The notes below the pieces were generated by a model. That model had not been told where the DNA came from and made no database searches. It saw only the letters and a list, made by a program, of their open reading frames with translations. 64,000 nt of DNA from contig JAOTON010000205.1 of the NCBI GenBank assembly GCA_034440635.1, positions 1 to 64,000 on the forward strand, read 5' to 3'. A program made the translations under genes and the position numbers. Shown in pieces: positions 12,101-21,884 of the stretch (within the stretch, counting starts at the first letter, position 1; each line of letters begins with the position of its first letter). The DNA is from Lepas anatifera. Taxonomy: Eukaryota > Arthropoda > Thecostraca > Lepadidae.

Positions 12101-13505
12101 TGGAACACCATGTTTTAGAATCTTTGGCCTCCATAAATGTGCATTGTGGAAAACTGCAAAAACATGTGGGAGCTTTTAAGGTGTCACCACCTTGTGTATT
12201 TCCGAAATTATTGACGTGCAACCATAGCTGCATGGGTATCAGCGAGTCAAATCTGCCATCTACCGTAAACACGAGGAAAATTTCAGCGTATTTCTGTGAG
12301 GCACGTGCCAGCCTTGATGACAGTCTAGGCAATGCACTGCAAATTTTCTGATTCTGTCCCTTGTTGGGCTATAAATCGCAAATGACGGGCGATAAAAAGG
12401 CGAAATGAAAACGATGTAATTTCCACAGGTGTTTGGAAACTTTTAATATTCATACGAAGTCACTTTGAACGTTAACGTTGAAACATAGGCAGAAGGACTA
12501 GGATGTCCGAAAGTCCTCTTCTCATGGCCTTAACCACTCTTTGATTTCAATCCGTAGTATAGACTATATTTCTCAGAAGCTAATATATTGAAAAAGACCG
12601 AAGAGTCAGCTTTAAAAACATAACTTGACTTTTCCTGTGGATAGTTTTTTTCAACTATGAGCTGTTTGAAGATTTCACTACAAATCTAACCTTTTAGGCC
12701 TACAAAACAGCTGCGGAATCGCAATTATCTTGCAGAAAATCTGAATGTCACATTCTTAAGGGTCAGTTACATCAACGATTCGTCCATAATGTTTCTACTT
12801 CAAATTTTGTTGCCAAGTACGTGCTTGGCTTTCACCCGCACAGGTGTTTTACTGGTAGTATTCAAATCAACGAGCACGACTTATGGTGCACTTTCAAGCA
12901 AACACAGTACGTTTGCTGATTTGGCAAACTATCCCGCTAATTAACTACAAAGTTGATGCACATTTGAGACCCATACCACTTTAAAATTATTATTTTGTAA
13001 AGTTTACGGATTCTCGGAATTTACCGGAGCAGTGGTAAAACGTATGCAATGCTTGTAGAACGTAGTGGACTGGGTAAAGGATTGAAAAACTATAAATTCC
13101 AGGGATAATTTGTTCCTAAAAAATCATCAGATTTTATACTTGTTTAGCTCGGGGTGTACCGACGCAACAACTACAAGATTCTGCGTTGTCGAGGGGAAGG
13201 GAAGGCAAGGGAATTATACTCGCTAGACGTTTAGAGAGATGACCATTTTCTCTATGAAATGGTATATGCATTTTAACGATTCATTCGCTATGCAGTTGCT
13301 TCAACACTTGAACACCAATAAAGCGGGGTAGGGGTAATGCCCTCTCGTTGCACCCTGTCTCCTCTCTCAATTGCCCCTGCCTGCCTGCCTGTTTGAACAT
13401 TGAACATCTGTGAGACACACTATGCTCTGGCTATGACACGCAGCTCTGGCAGACGACACGTGTCTCGCTCTGTGAACATCTGTCCGCCGTTACCACAGCA
13501 CTTGC
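9136..13505. other. No recognised gene; searched for missing GPCR exons
   Basis: This lies downstream of GPCR exon 5 and should hold TM6-TM7 if the gene ends nearby. A by-eye search of the minus strand for the TM6 CWLP and TM7 NPxxY codon patterns found neither here nor further left. Two frames at 11530-11802 and 12043-12351 (+) are about 100 codons long but unrecognised and lack splice context. Minor CCTG repeats occur near 13380. Confidence 0.5.
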
Positions 13506-13646
13506 CTTTTTCTTGGCGTTGTGCTGTGTGTGCACGCGGGAGGTGCCGTCGACATCAGGCATTCGGGAGACCCAGAGCCGCCACACGATCAGAGAATAGG
13601 TCACGCCCATAATGGCGATCGGGGCGAAGAACAGCGCCAGCGTCAC
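13506..13646 (-). CDS. Peptide-type class A GPCR, exon 5 (TM5 to intracellular loop 3)
   Basis: 141-bp exon, 47 codons, residues 223-269. The acceptor CCCTGCGCAG ends at 13647. TM5 is VTLALFFAPIAIMGVTYSLI, with the conserved Pro231 (5.50) and Tyr239 (5.58). It is followed by a basic loop ending HNAKKK, the usual approach to TM6. The best donor is AAG|GCAAGT (GC at 13505-13504), the classic non-canonical GC-AG type. Read-through meets a stop after 23 more codons (at 13431), which would give a receptor truncated after TM5. The exon carrying TM6, the TM7 NPxxY motif and the tail was not found in 13505-1, so the gene is partial here. The trissin-receptor-like, orexin-like and NPFF-like groups are all possible; none can be chosen from sequence alone. 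Confidence 0.9.
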
Positions 13647-14146
13647 CTGCGCAGGGGCGGAGAGTTGAAGACGAGGCAGCAGAACAGAATCAGTCACGAG
13701 CAGATCACCTCACAGTGCAATGATAGGGTACTCATTAGCAAACATGCTTCATGTAAAATCAAAAGGCATAAATTTTCTGTGACATATTACAATCGAAAGG
13801 CAGATAGGAGTACCACTAGTATGGCTGGTATATAATGCAAAACCAGTTAGACAATATTTTATAAAAATACAGCACCGATACCAGCAGACCGATAACGAAC
13901 TCAGTACTAGTTTTGAACATTGCCAACCAGGAGGAGGCAAGGTCGCTGAAGTATTTTGAAACATTGTATGAACTAAATATTATCTGATTCGTTTCGGGTT
14001 TTGTCGTCAAGGCAACTAAGTACGTCACTGTCCAGCACATCAGCTCTGCTATTTCAAATTTCGTGGATGCTTAGATCGGCGTGAAGAGGAACGGCCAATT
14101 CCTACCGTTGAAGTGCTTGTTCTACAGAGTACCTGTTGCAACGCAC

Positions 14147-14263
14147 CATCGTGTAGTAGGCGATCTTGTGCTCGTGCGTCCTCACGCAGTGTCCCGAGGA
14201 CTGGTCATATCTCCAGGTGACTGTCCAGGTGTCCTGACAGGTGATCTCCAGCACGTCCTTCCA
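14147..14263 (-). CDS. Peptide-type class A GPCR, exon 4 (extracellular loop 2)
   Basis: 117-bp exon, 39 codons, phase 0 at both ends. The acceptor is TTTGGGCACAG (ending 14264) and the donor is ACGATG|GTGCGT. It encodes residues 184-222, the extracellular loop 2 hairpin, starting WKDVLEITCQDTW, with a second Cys at 209 and ending KIAYYTM at the lip of TM5. Cys192 in the C-x-D-x-W motif is the expected disulfide partner of Cys111. A C-x-[ED]-x-W loop is typical of peptide receptors of the NPY/orexin/NPFF-like broad group. The exon is short and has no membrane segment of its own, but phase, position and content fit between exons 3 and 5 without gaps. Confidence 0.88.
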
Positions 14264-14639
14264 CTGTGCCCAAACAGCCAGAGCTTTAGCGCAGTGCAAT
14301 GGCTACTGGCTACCAGACATGCAATATATCATTATCATGATAGTCAGTTTTAACGTTTCCTCGCCATTCCTGATGAGCTCCGTGACAAGTTCGAGTGATG
14401 CCCCAGTCGATCAATAGTCAGTCTCGCAAAAGTTGCAGGCTTAAAAGAACACGATACGGTTGGCAAACTTGCGTCAATAGTGCTAACTCATTATCCAGTG
14501 ATTTTTTACATATGTTATTAGAACGATGCTATTTTGTTCTTTCATGACATAGTAAGTTTTTCGAAAATGTTTATTTTCTTACGGAACCAAGATCCCATTT
14601 TGATAGAAACATCCGATCCAGGCACTCCGGCCCCAATCC

Positions 14640-15190
14640 AGTCGCCATAACCTCGTGAGACCATGGTACCTGGACCACCATCAGATCCCTGTACCTGAAC
14701 GGTCATCAGATCCCTGATCCATGTGCGTACCTAGACGGTCAACAGATCTCCCGATCCATGCACCTGGACTAATGGGCGCCACATGACCATTGTTGTCGGC
14801 GCGCCCTTAAACACCAACGATGATGATGATGCACCTGGACCGCAATCAGATCCCTGATCTCAGTACCTGGATGGTCACCAGACCCCTGATTTCTGTACCT
14901 GGATGGTATCCCTGATCTCAGTACCTGGATGGTCACCAGACTCCTGGTTTCTGTACCTGGATGGTATCCCTGATCTCAGTACCTGGATGGTCACCAGACT
15001 CCTGGTTTCTGTACCTGCATGGTCACCAGACTCCTGGTTTCTGTACATGCATGGTCACCAGACCCCTGATTTCTGTACCTGGATGGTATCCCTGATCTTA
15101 GTACTTGGATGGTCACCATATCCCTGATCTCAGCACCTGGATGGTCACCGGATCCCTGATCTCAGTACCTGGATGTCATCCCTGATCTCA
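14640..15190. repeat. Intronic minisatellite derived from the exon 3/donor junction
   Basis: Irregular tandem repeat of roughly 24-33 bp units inside GPCR intron 3. Units alternate blocks such as CTCAGTACCTGGATGGT and TTTCTGTACCTGGATGGT with CACCAGACTCCTG. Read on the minus strand, each unit has the form CTGGTGACCATCCAG-GTACTG, which matches the real end of exon 3 (CTGGTCACCATCCAG|GTACTG) with one change. The exact ten bases GTACCTGGAT occur seven times in the array, plus once at the true donor (15191-15200). The array becomes more diverged leftward, with older-looking units at 14650-14800. Confidence 0.85.
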
Positions 15191-15194
15191 GTAC

Positions 15195-15388
15195 CTGGAT
15201 GGTGACCAGGTCCCTGTAGATGAGCAGCGGCAGTGCCACGCAGGCCGAGACCAGCCAGATGAGCCCGATCACCACCGAGGTGCGGAACACACCGCGCAGC
15301 CGCCGCGCCTGCAGCGGGAACATCACCGCCGAGAACCGGTCGCACGCGATCGCCGTCAGCGTCAGCACTGACGCCGTCAGCGACGTCA
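15195..15388 (-). CDS. Peptide-type class A GPCR, exon 3 (TM3-TM4)
   Basis: 194-bp exon. The acceptor GTCGACAG ends at 15389, and the two leading bases complete the codon split after Gln118. The donor is CATCCAG|GTACTG (exon end 15195), phase 0. It encodes residues 119-183: TM3 (TSLTASVLTLTAIACDRF), intracellular loop 2, and TM4 with the conserved Trp163 and Pro172, ending in extracellular loop 2. The DRY box is Asp-Arg-Phe (135-137), a Tyr-to-Phe variant tolerated in many receptors. The exon is GC-rich with many CpGs, unlike its introns. The minisatellite in the downstream intron (14640-15190) repeats the exon-end/donor sequence. The choice of acceptor rests on aligning FVQ-MTS-LTAS with the usual spacing from Cys3.25 to DRY. 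Confidence 0.93.
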
Positions 15389-15399
15389 CTGTCGACGTC

Positions 15400-17650
15400 A
15401 CACCGCAGCGTCATCTGGTGAGACACGCCCGAGGCGTGGCACACGGGAATTTAGGATGTCAGCTGAGAGAGATACGGGCGGCGCTGGAGAGGTGGGGCTG
15501 ACGGACGTTTAACAGCTGGTCGTTGCCCCGTCAGGAGGGAGCTGCCAGGTAGTGTGTCATAATCTGGATGAATATACGATCCAGTCCGTTTACTGAATAG
15601 ATGTGATTGGTCGGTGAATTCGGTTTCGTATTTAGTTGTGAATTTGGATTCCGTTTTTTTCCTGTTTCGGCCATTTTTCGGAGACGGATAGGGTTTCAAT
15701 TGCTAATCATGGTGCGTGAGGTATTGACCTGGATTTGCCGTGGAAAATCGGATCGGATCTGAGCGTTCTTGGTCATGGCATACACTTCTGCCACACAGCT
15801 GAACCTCGGCTGCAACCCATACACTGACTATACGACGCGTCGATTGCCCTTTTGTCGATTGCCCTTTTGAGCCCATATTCTAATTTTTCATAACATATTA
15901 TTTAGTTTCTAACCTGAAAAGAGTTAGCAAAATTTGATGACCTCGTGAAATATCCTAGAAAACTTCCCAAAGCTAAGCTAAGTGGGTGAATAGAAATATC
16001 TTACGGCTGTACATCAAACAATGTCAACTTCAAATGTTAAAAGACGACTACATGAAGAAAACACCGTAAAAGATATAATTATGCATCATCTATTTTTCGA
16101 TAACGTTTTCGCAGTCAGTACGCTTTGGACTAATATCCAGCATAGAGTTCACATTTTAAGATTGCAAATGATTTAATCTGATATACTTCCATCATGTTTA
16201 TCATTATTTTAGCATTGTTTTCACCAAAATTAGCTGACAATCATTTCACAGCCACCGCCCGAGGCTGATGCTCTACAATTCAGCAGCTGCGTCCTTCACC
16301 TATCCCAAATAGCCGACCCTGGTACCGTTCACTGAATGTCCAGTTTCCCGCTGCGGCAGGTACACACACAGAGTCTTCAGCCAAGACCAATGGCGAGTGA
16401 CGGTAAAGGCCCCGCTCCCTGTCTGGCTGAGAGAGGCCATCCGGCGCCGATACAAAACGCCCAGCGAGCAGCAACGATGCTGACATCTGAAATGAGATTT
16501 TTCATCAAGCTGAATTCCAAGGGCCTGCCAGTGTTCCAGTGTTTGTGATTTATGATGTGGTTTCCTGGTAACGTATTTCAGTGAACTGTGAGAACGCCAT
16601 TGTTTTTTGTTCTCAGGCATATTGTCCAATATATTTCGCACTGTATTTGTTTTTTTTGGGGGGCTGAAAGTGGCATTGCAATGGTAATTATAAGGAAGCT
16701 ATGTCCCCCTGAGCACTTGCACTGTTGCTTCAGCTGGATACAATCCAGTGGTGGAAGAATAACTCATGTCCCATTCACAGGTGACAAAATCGCCCGCAGA
16801 ATTATCCAAGACCTCTCTCTTTCTGCCAACAGCCACAACAAAAGCACGTGCCCCAATTGCCACCGGGCTTAGCCTGTAGCATGTTCAACGGCAGACTCTG
16901 CCACGTGTGAAGGGCAGAAAGAAGGAACAAAAAGTTCTACAACAACGAGAAATTCGATAAGCAGGAAGCTAACGAAGCCTCAGCTCGGCTGGGCTACATA
17001 TTTCTTGTAAGGTCGTGACTACAGGTCGATGGGAAACGTTTGATCACCGCGACTTAGTTTGTCAAATCAAGATCTGCTCCATGAAGACCGGTTTAGATAC
17101 ATGCCATTCGTTGACGAGGGGCTCTCGTGAGGGAATGCGATTTTAAGTGTGATCTGCTTATTTCCTCTTGTCTAGTTGATACTGCTAAAGAATATATGTT
17201 TCGATGAACATAGAGGCGAGTTAGCTTTTCATCGGGGTTAATGGAGCCGATGCCCATAAGCCTACCGGAGGAACAGAAGACACATGGGTACTGACAGATC
17301 TGCGATTTCGTCAAGTGGGGAGGCGGACGAGGTTTCATACTGAGTGCGAGGAGTTTGACATACCACCTGGTAACCACGTCTAATACATTCTAAGGGAAAA
17401 CCTCCCGCTGCACTTTTTCTTTGTTCGCGGTGGATGTTTCAAGCTTTATCAAAAAGTGATATTATTTTGCCAAAGGGGTGCCACTTTATGGACAGGGGTG
17501 ACCAAATGGTCGGACGGAGGTGTACAGCTGCCAAAGTCGGCCCACCCGCTGGCGCCTCGTCACACGTAAACTTGTTCGATTCCCCCAAACCCCGATTTCT
17601 GACCGGCTCCCCTGGCTCATTTTCCCCGTTCTGGTATTACCTACCCTTCC
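15400..17650. other. Intron 2 sequence without recognised gene
   Basis: Part of the 4.6-kb GPCR intron. A GC-richer patch at 16300-16486 (minus) is bounded by a plausible acceptor (CTCATTTCAG) and donor (AG|GTGAAG). It is 187 bp, so inclusion between exons 2 and 3 would shift the frame. No family recognised. Confidence 0.5.
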
Positions 17651-17656
17651 TCTGAA

Positions 17657-17812
17657 AAAATAGTACCCTTCAATCAGTGTGAAATAGTACCCTTCAATCA
17701 ATGTTAAAAATTAGTACCCTCCAATCAATGTAAACAAATAGTACCCTTCAATCAATGTTAAAAAATAGTACCCTTCAATCAATGTTAAAAAATAATACCC
17801 TTCCATCAATGT
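17657..17812. repeat. Short minisatellite, about 32-bp units
   Basis: About five to six copies of an AT-rich unit built on AAATAGTACCCTTCAATCAA, with spacing of 31-33 bp. It lies in GPCR intron 2. Units differ by small indels in the A-run. Confidence 0.85.
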
Positions 17813-18130
17813 CCCACCCGCTTTTCATGCCTTCCGTCTGCTTCGTATTGCTCAGCTCCCTGTACCGCGCCGTGTCTGAGCGATCAGTGTTCCTTCTGGT
17901 TTTCTGTGTCTATGCGCGTCTGAAAAAAACGTATATGGTTCTAACATACGGGCGGAAAGCAATGGAAGACGCTAAAAGGCTAAGGAGCAGGTTGGCTCTG
18001 TCCCATGCCTGTAGACTACCTTCCTGAGTCCATTCTGAGAGGCCTGTAACATTCAGCTTTTTCGGTTTTAAGGGCGATCGGCTGTCCACGTGAGGACAGC
18101 GCCATGGTCCCCCTACATGCACAGGGAATA

Positions 18131-18566
18131 ACTCCGCCGACCCGAGGGAGAGGGTGACCGCCTGGGGACAACTCCGCCGACCCGAGGGAGAGGGTGACCG
18201 CCTGGGGACAACTCGGCCGACCCGAGGGAGAGGGTGACCGCCTGGGGACAACTCGGCCGACCCGAGGGAGAGGGTGACCGCCTGGGGACAACTCCGCCGA
18301 CCCGAGGGAGAGGGTGACCGCCTGGGGACAACTCGGCCGACCCGAGGGAGAGGGTGACCGCCTGGGGACAACTCGGCCGACCCGAGGGAGAGGGTGACCG
18401 CCTGGGGACAACTCGGCCGACCCGAGGGAGAGGGTGACCGCCTGGGGACAACTCAGCCGACCTGAGGGAGAGGGTGACCGCCTGGGGACAACTCGGCCGA
18501 CCCGAGGGAGAGGGTGACCGCCTGGGGACAACTCCGCCGACCTGAGGGAGAGGGTGACCACCTGTC
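18131..18566. repeat. 40-bp minisatellite, 11 units, GPCR intron 2
   Basis: Eleven head-to-tail units starting at 18131 and every 40 bp to 18531; the last is slightly truncated. Units contain CCGAGGGAGAGGGTGACCG followed by CCTGGGGACA. They differ at a few positions only (ACTCCG, ACTCGG or ACTCAG; CCCGAG or CCTGAG), so the array is young or homogenised. All three minus-strand frames stay open because the unit lacks stops; those 150-180 codon frames are not genes. Confidence 0.95.
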
Positions 18567-18979
18567 CCGCTCATCTTAGATAGTTCCTGCCCAAAGGAGC
18601 AAGGTAAGCGTGTTAACCAGATTAGCTAGTTAACCAGGTCTCGGTGTGACCGGTTATGCAGCATTGTGGCTGGAAATAGCTAGCGAGAGCTGAACACCGA
18701 GCACAAAAGTGATAATAATGCGGCTCAAATCATGGGCGCCGAAAGCGGGGGGACGGGGGGATGCTTCCCCAACCTGTTGCCCAACCAGGGGGACCTCCCC
18801 CAAAATTTTTGGGTCAATCGTCATTAATGCTGTCATGTACCGAATATGCTCAAAATTCGCCTCCCCCAGTCAGCACCAGCCCGGGTCCGTCCCCCCAGCG
18901 AAAATTCAATGGCGGTGCCCCTGGCTCAAATGCAACTAGTTCAGCTCCGATAACAGCCTTACACAAACGGAATGCAAAC

Positions 18980-19436
18980 TTAAAGGGAATGTGGCACCTT
19001 CATAACGTGATTTTAACTGAGATAGCTAAGTTCTAAAGCAAGTCGGAAAACCCGGTACTCCATATATCATTTGTCTTGCAACTCGATATTTCCGTAGAAA
19101 AAAGCTAAAACCTACCTGACACCAGCCCCCTCATCAGCCCCTCGCCGGGCGGCCCTTGTTGTGAGCTGCTGGTGTGACGACATATACTGACGTCACGATG
19201 AGCATCAGCCAATCGAAGCCCTTGAAGCGTTTCAAGTATGGTAGTGGTTGCCAGATCATGACATCATCCAAAGGCATATATTTATTTATTTTCCTAGAGG
19301 AGTATTTTTAAAACAAAATATTGAGCCTATTGAACATTTTTCAGAGAAATCATTAGTGGTTTCATTATTTTTGGCCAAAAGTACGCCTAATTTCACTAAA
19401 TTACAGGATTCGACCAAGGTGCCACATTCCCTTTAA
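18980..19436 (+). mobile_element. TTAA MITE, family A, copy 1
   Basis: About 450 bp bounded by TTAA on both sides, with inverted ends AGGGAATGTGGCACCTT and AAGGTGCCACATTCCCT. The TTAA duplication and the ends fit a piggyBac- or Kolobok-type non-autonomous element. The interior lacks coding sequence. It is inserted in GPCR intron 2. Confidence 0.9.
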
Positions 19437-19783
19437 GCATGATGTCTAGCGTATAGAAGCAGTACCGTTCTTTGCTTTTTAATTTATAAAAAAACAATGT
19501 GAGTGTAGCAGTTCCGTTGAATTGAATGCTCAATATGTTCCTTACCTTTGGGAACTGAACAGGTCTATGTTTCGGAATAGAGAAACTCTACAAATTAATA
19601 GTTTTAAATCAGAGGTATTTATCAAAGCCACATAACTAGTCTAGGCAGCCCTTGGGAGGGGGAGGCTAACATAGGCCTTCCTAGGATCTCTTCCTCGTGT
19701 TTTTGTTTTGTTTACCGACGTAAAGGCCAGTCATCTATTTTTGCATAGTGAAAAATTCGCTTAACTCATCTTTGCACTTAATA

Positions 19784-19794
19784 CCCTCTCTCTC

Positions 19795-19826
<32 letters not shown>

Positions 19827-19867
19827 CCTCCCTCTCCCCCCTCTCTCTCTCCCTCCCTCTCCCCCTC

Positions 19868-19933
<66 letters not shown>
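19784..19933. repeat. (CT)n microsatellite next to the exon 2 donor
   Basis: About 150 bp of CT dinucleotides with CCC interruptions. On the transcribed (minus) strand of the GPCR it is a (GA)n purine tract that starts about 40 nt downstream of the exon 2 splice donor at 19971. Confidence 0.97.
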
Positions 19934-19971
19934 TTGCAACCTCTATTCCCTACCTCAAGCTTAACACTCAC

Positions 19972-20206
19972 TTTGCACAAAGCCGTTGGATTTGCACCAG
20001 AATCTTCCTAAGATGAAGAAGGGCCCGGTGGTGTGGATCACAATGTGGACCCACACGCAGAAGAGAACGATGCAGATGTCGGCCACGGCCAGATTCACCA
20101 GGTAGGCGTTCATGGCGGACCGCAGCTGGACGTTCACAGCGGCGATGACGATGATGGAGACGTTGCCGACCAGTGAGAAGATGAAGAGCAGAGCATAGAA
20201 CACGAT
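19972..20206 (-). CDS. Peptide-type class A GPCR, exon 2 (TM1-TM2 to start of TM3)
   Basis: 235-bp exon between the acceptor TTCCACAG (ending at 20207) and the donor A|GTGAGT (at 19971). It enters in phase 0 and leaves in phase 1. It encodes residues 41-118: TM1 (about 41-64, with the conserved Gly-Asn at 54-55), intracellular loop 1 (LRSAMNAY), TM2 with the signature NLAVAD (Asp83 is position 2.50), extracellular loop 1, and the conserved Cys111 (position 3.25, WCK) at the head of TM3. The NLAVAD and WCK motifs place it firmly in the rhodopsin-like class. The pattern resembles invertebrate neuropeptide receptors more than amine receptors, since no TM3 Asp of the aminergic type is visible. 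A (CT)n tract begins about 40 bp beyond the donor. Confidence 0.95.
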
Positions 20207-20995
20207 CTGTGGAATGTACGCACATGTGAAGTGTTGGACGCACGACATCGATCGGTCAAGTGATCAGATGAAGACCAACTCGTACAAAGAGCAAAGGCAC
20301 TGGTTGTCCCCGATGAATGTTTCTAGCTCTCTCATGAAATGATAGGAATCCCAGATAAGAAGAAAAACCTAAATTCCTCCTGCAGAAAGTTAAGCGTTCT
20401 CTTGGTCGATTAATGCTACAGCGCTTTGGGAAGTATACATTCTACAATCTGAATATGACAGGCGCCTCTACAAAACAAGTGCATACCCCCATCCCGAGCA
20501 TGAAAGCACCATTCCCAAAGCCGTTGGGCGAGCCCAGTTGTGTACTTTAACTCAGGAGTCCTGTTTACGTTCTTTGACAGCTTTCAACATTCTCAGGGGA
20601 CTCCGGCTCAGTGGCGAGCACTCTGGCGGTAAATTCTATCAGCAGGCGTCCACCAATCCTCTGCGCGCTGTGAACCAGTTCGATAATCTGATAGGTTGGG
20701 CTCTGTTTTCTCTCTGCCGCGCTCTGTCTAGCGTTTTGTGTGACACTGATCAGAAACAGTGCTGTGTTGTCGATAGGGAGACGCGACCATGCAGAAAAGG
20801 TTCGTTCACATATAAGAGATGAGGTGAAGCACACTGTTGTTTACGGAACTGCTATCTTATGTAGAAATTGGTCGATACAGACCAACGTGAGGGTGTTGGG
20901 TCCGTTTTTTTTAATTTTCACCCAAAAGCTGACGAAAAATCAACCCAATGTTCACAAAAAGAAATTCTGAAAACGGGCTATCTTGTATGACTCAC
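20207..20995. other. GPCR intron 1
   Basis: 789-bp intron with donor GTGAGT and acceptor TTCCACAG. Open frames of about 90 codons on both strands at 20540-20830 are unrecognised and are most likely chance. Confidence 0.7.
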
Positions 20996-21115
20996 CTTTA
21001 CAATGTCTGAGGCGCTGAGAGAAAATGGTTTGTAGTCTGGATACTCGTGCTCGGCGAAGGGAAAGTTGGAGAACATGTCACTCTGGGAGAAGTTGACGCA
21101 CAAATCGGCGTCCAT
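20996..21115 (-). CDS. Peptide-type class A GPCR, exon 1 (extracellular N-terminus)
   Basis: First coding exon, 40 codons, reading leftward from the ATG at 21115-21113. The start sits in a good Kozak context (ACCATGG), and the exon ends at the donor AAG|GTGAGT (21000-20990) in phase 0. It encodes a short hydrophilic extracellular N-terminus with an N-glycosylation sequon (Asn-Phe-Ser, residues 8-10) and many acidic and aromatic residues. There is no cleavable signal peptide, as is usual for small peptide receptors. It joins in frame to exon 2 across a 789-bp intron, where TM1 starts immediately. The exon has no membrane segment of its own, so its assignment rests on the start context, the donor and the phase match. 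A non-coding 5' exon further upstream is possible. Confidence 0.8.
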
Positions 21116-21431
21116 GGTTGCGTCTGAATTAAGGCTGCAGCCAAATAACGGAGAGCCAAATCAGCGTTACAATCTTGTTATAATCAGCGCCTCCCAAAAA
21201 GCTTGTGAGCGGTCTAAAGTAGGATAAATGCTTGCTGCTTTAGACGATACCTCCTATCACCACGCTCATACATCATGATAAGTTAGGATCCATTTAAAAC
21301 CATCCTGTCTTTGACCAGCGGCTGGAGAAATCATTGTAGCATCGTGGGCCGCCTCCGCAAACGCAGCGAAGAAACGTGTTTGGGCCTGAAAAGCGACAAT
21401 GACCGTCAGTTTACATACAGGCATACAGCTT

Positions 21432-21884
21432 TTAAAGGGAATGTGGCACCTTCATAAAGTGATTTTAACTGAGATAGCCAAGTTGTAAAGCAAGTAGGAA
21501 AACCCGATACTCAATTTATCATTTGTCTTGGAACTAGATATTTCCGTAGAAAAAGCTAAACCCTACCTGCAATGTAACCCTCATGTACCCTTAGCAGCAG
21601 GCCAAAGCTGTCACGGCTGTTTGTGTGACGACATGTGCTGACGTCACGGTGAGTGTCAGCCAATCGAAGACCTTGAAGCGTATTGAATATGGTTGTGGTT
21701 GCCAGATCATGACATCATCCACAAGCAGATATTTCTTTCTTTCCCTAGAAGAGCATTTTAAAAATAAAATATTGAGCTTATTGTACATTTTCAGACAAAT
21801 AATGGACGTTTTCATGATTTTCGGCTAAAATACCACTAAAACACTAAATTCCAGGATTCGACCAAGGTGCCCCGTTCCCTTTAG
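21432..21884 (+). mobile_element. TTAA MITE, family A, copy 2
   Basis: Same family as 18980-19436. The left flank is TTAA and the right flank has drifted to TTAG. It sits 316 bp upstream of the GPCR start codon and could lie in or near the promoter. Confidence 0.88.

Larger units (their letters stand above)
13506..21115 (-). other. Partial GPCR gene: five exons and four introns
   Basis: Gene-level entry. The exons of 120, 235, 194, 117 and 141 bp give 269 continuous codons without a stop. Introns are 789 bp (exons 1-2), 4583 bp (2-3), 931 bp (3-4) and 500 bp (4-5), with phases 0, 1, 0 and 0. The product is a plasma-membrane receptor expected to signal through heterotrimeric G proteins; its ligand is presumably a neuropeptide, inferred from class features only. 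Intron 2 holds a (CT)n tract, a TTAA MITE, a 40-bp minisatellite and a 32-bp repeat. Intron 3 holds the donor-copy minisatellite. No TATA-type promoter was seen upstream of 21115, and a transposon begins only 316 bp upstream. Confidence 0.9.

Noticed and set aside
16300..16486. Extra cassette exon in GPCR intron 2
   Set aside because: Splice-like ends exist, but the 187-bp length would shift the frame in the middle of TM3 and the peptide has no receptor features.
17910..18574. Frames of 150-180 codons on the minus strand
   Set aside because: Products of the 40-bp minisatellite, which lacks stops in all minus frames.
19748..20011. Ser/Leu-rich frame of 87 codons on the plus strand
   Set aside because: Read through the (CT)n microsatellite and the antisense of GPCR exon 2.
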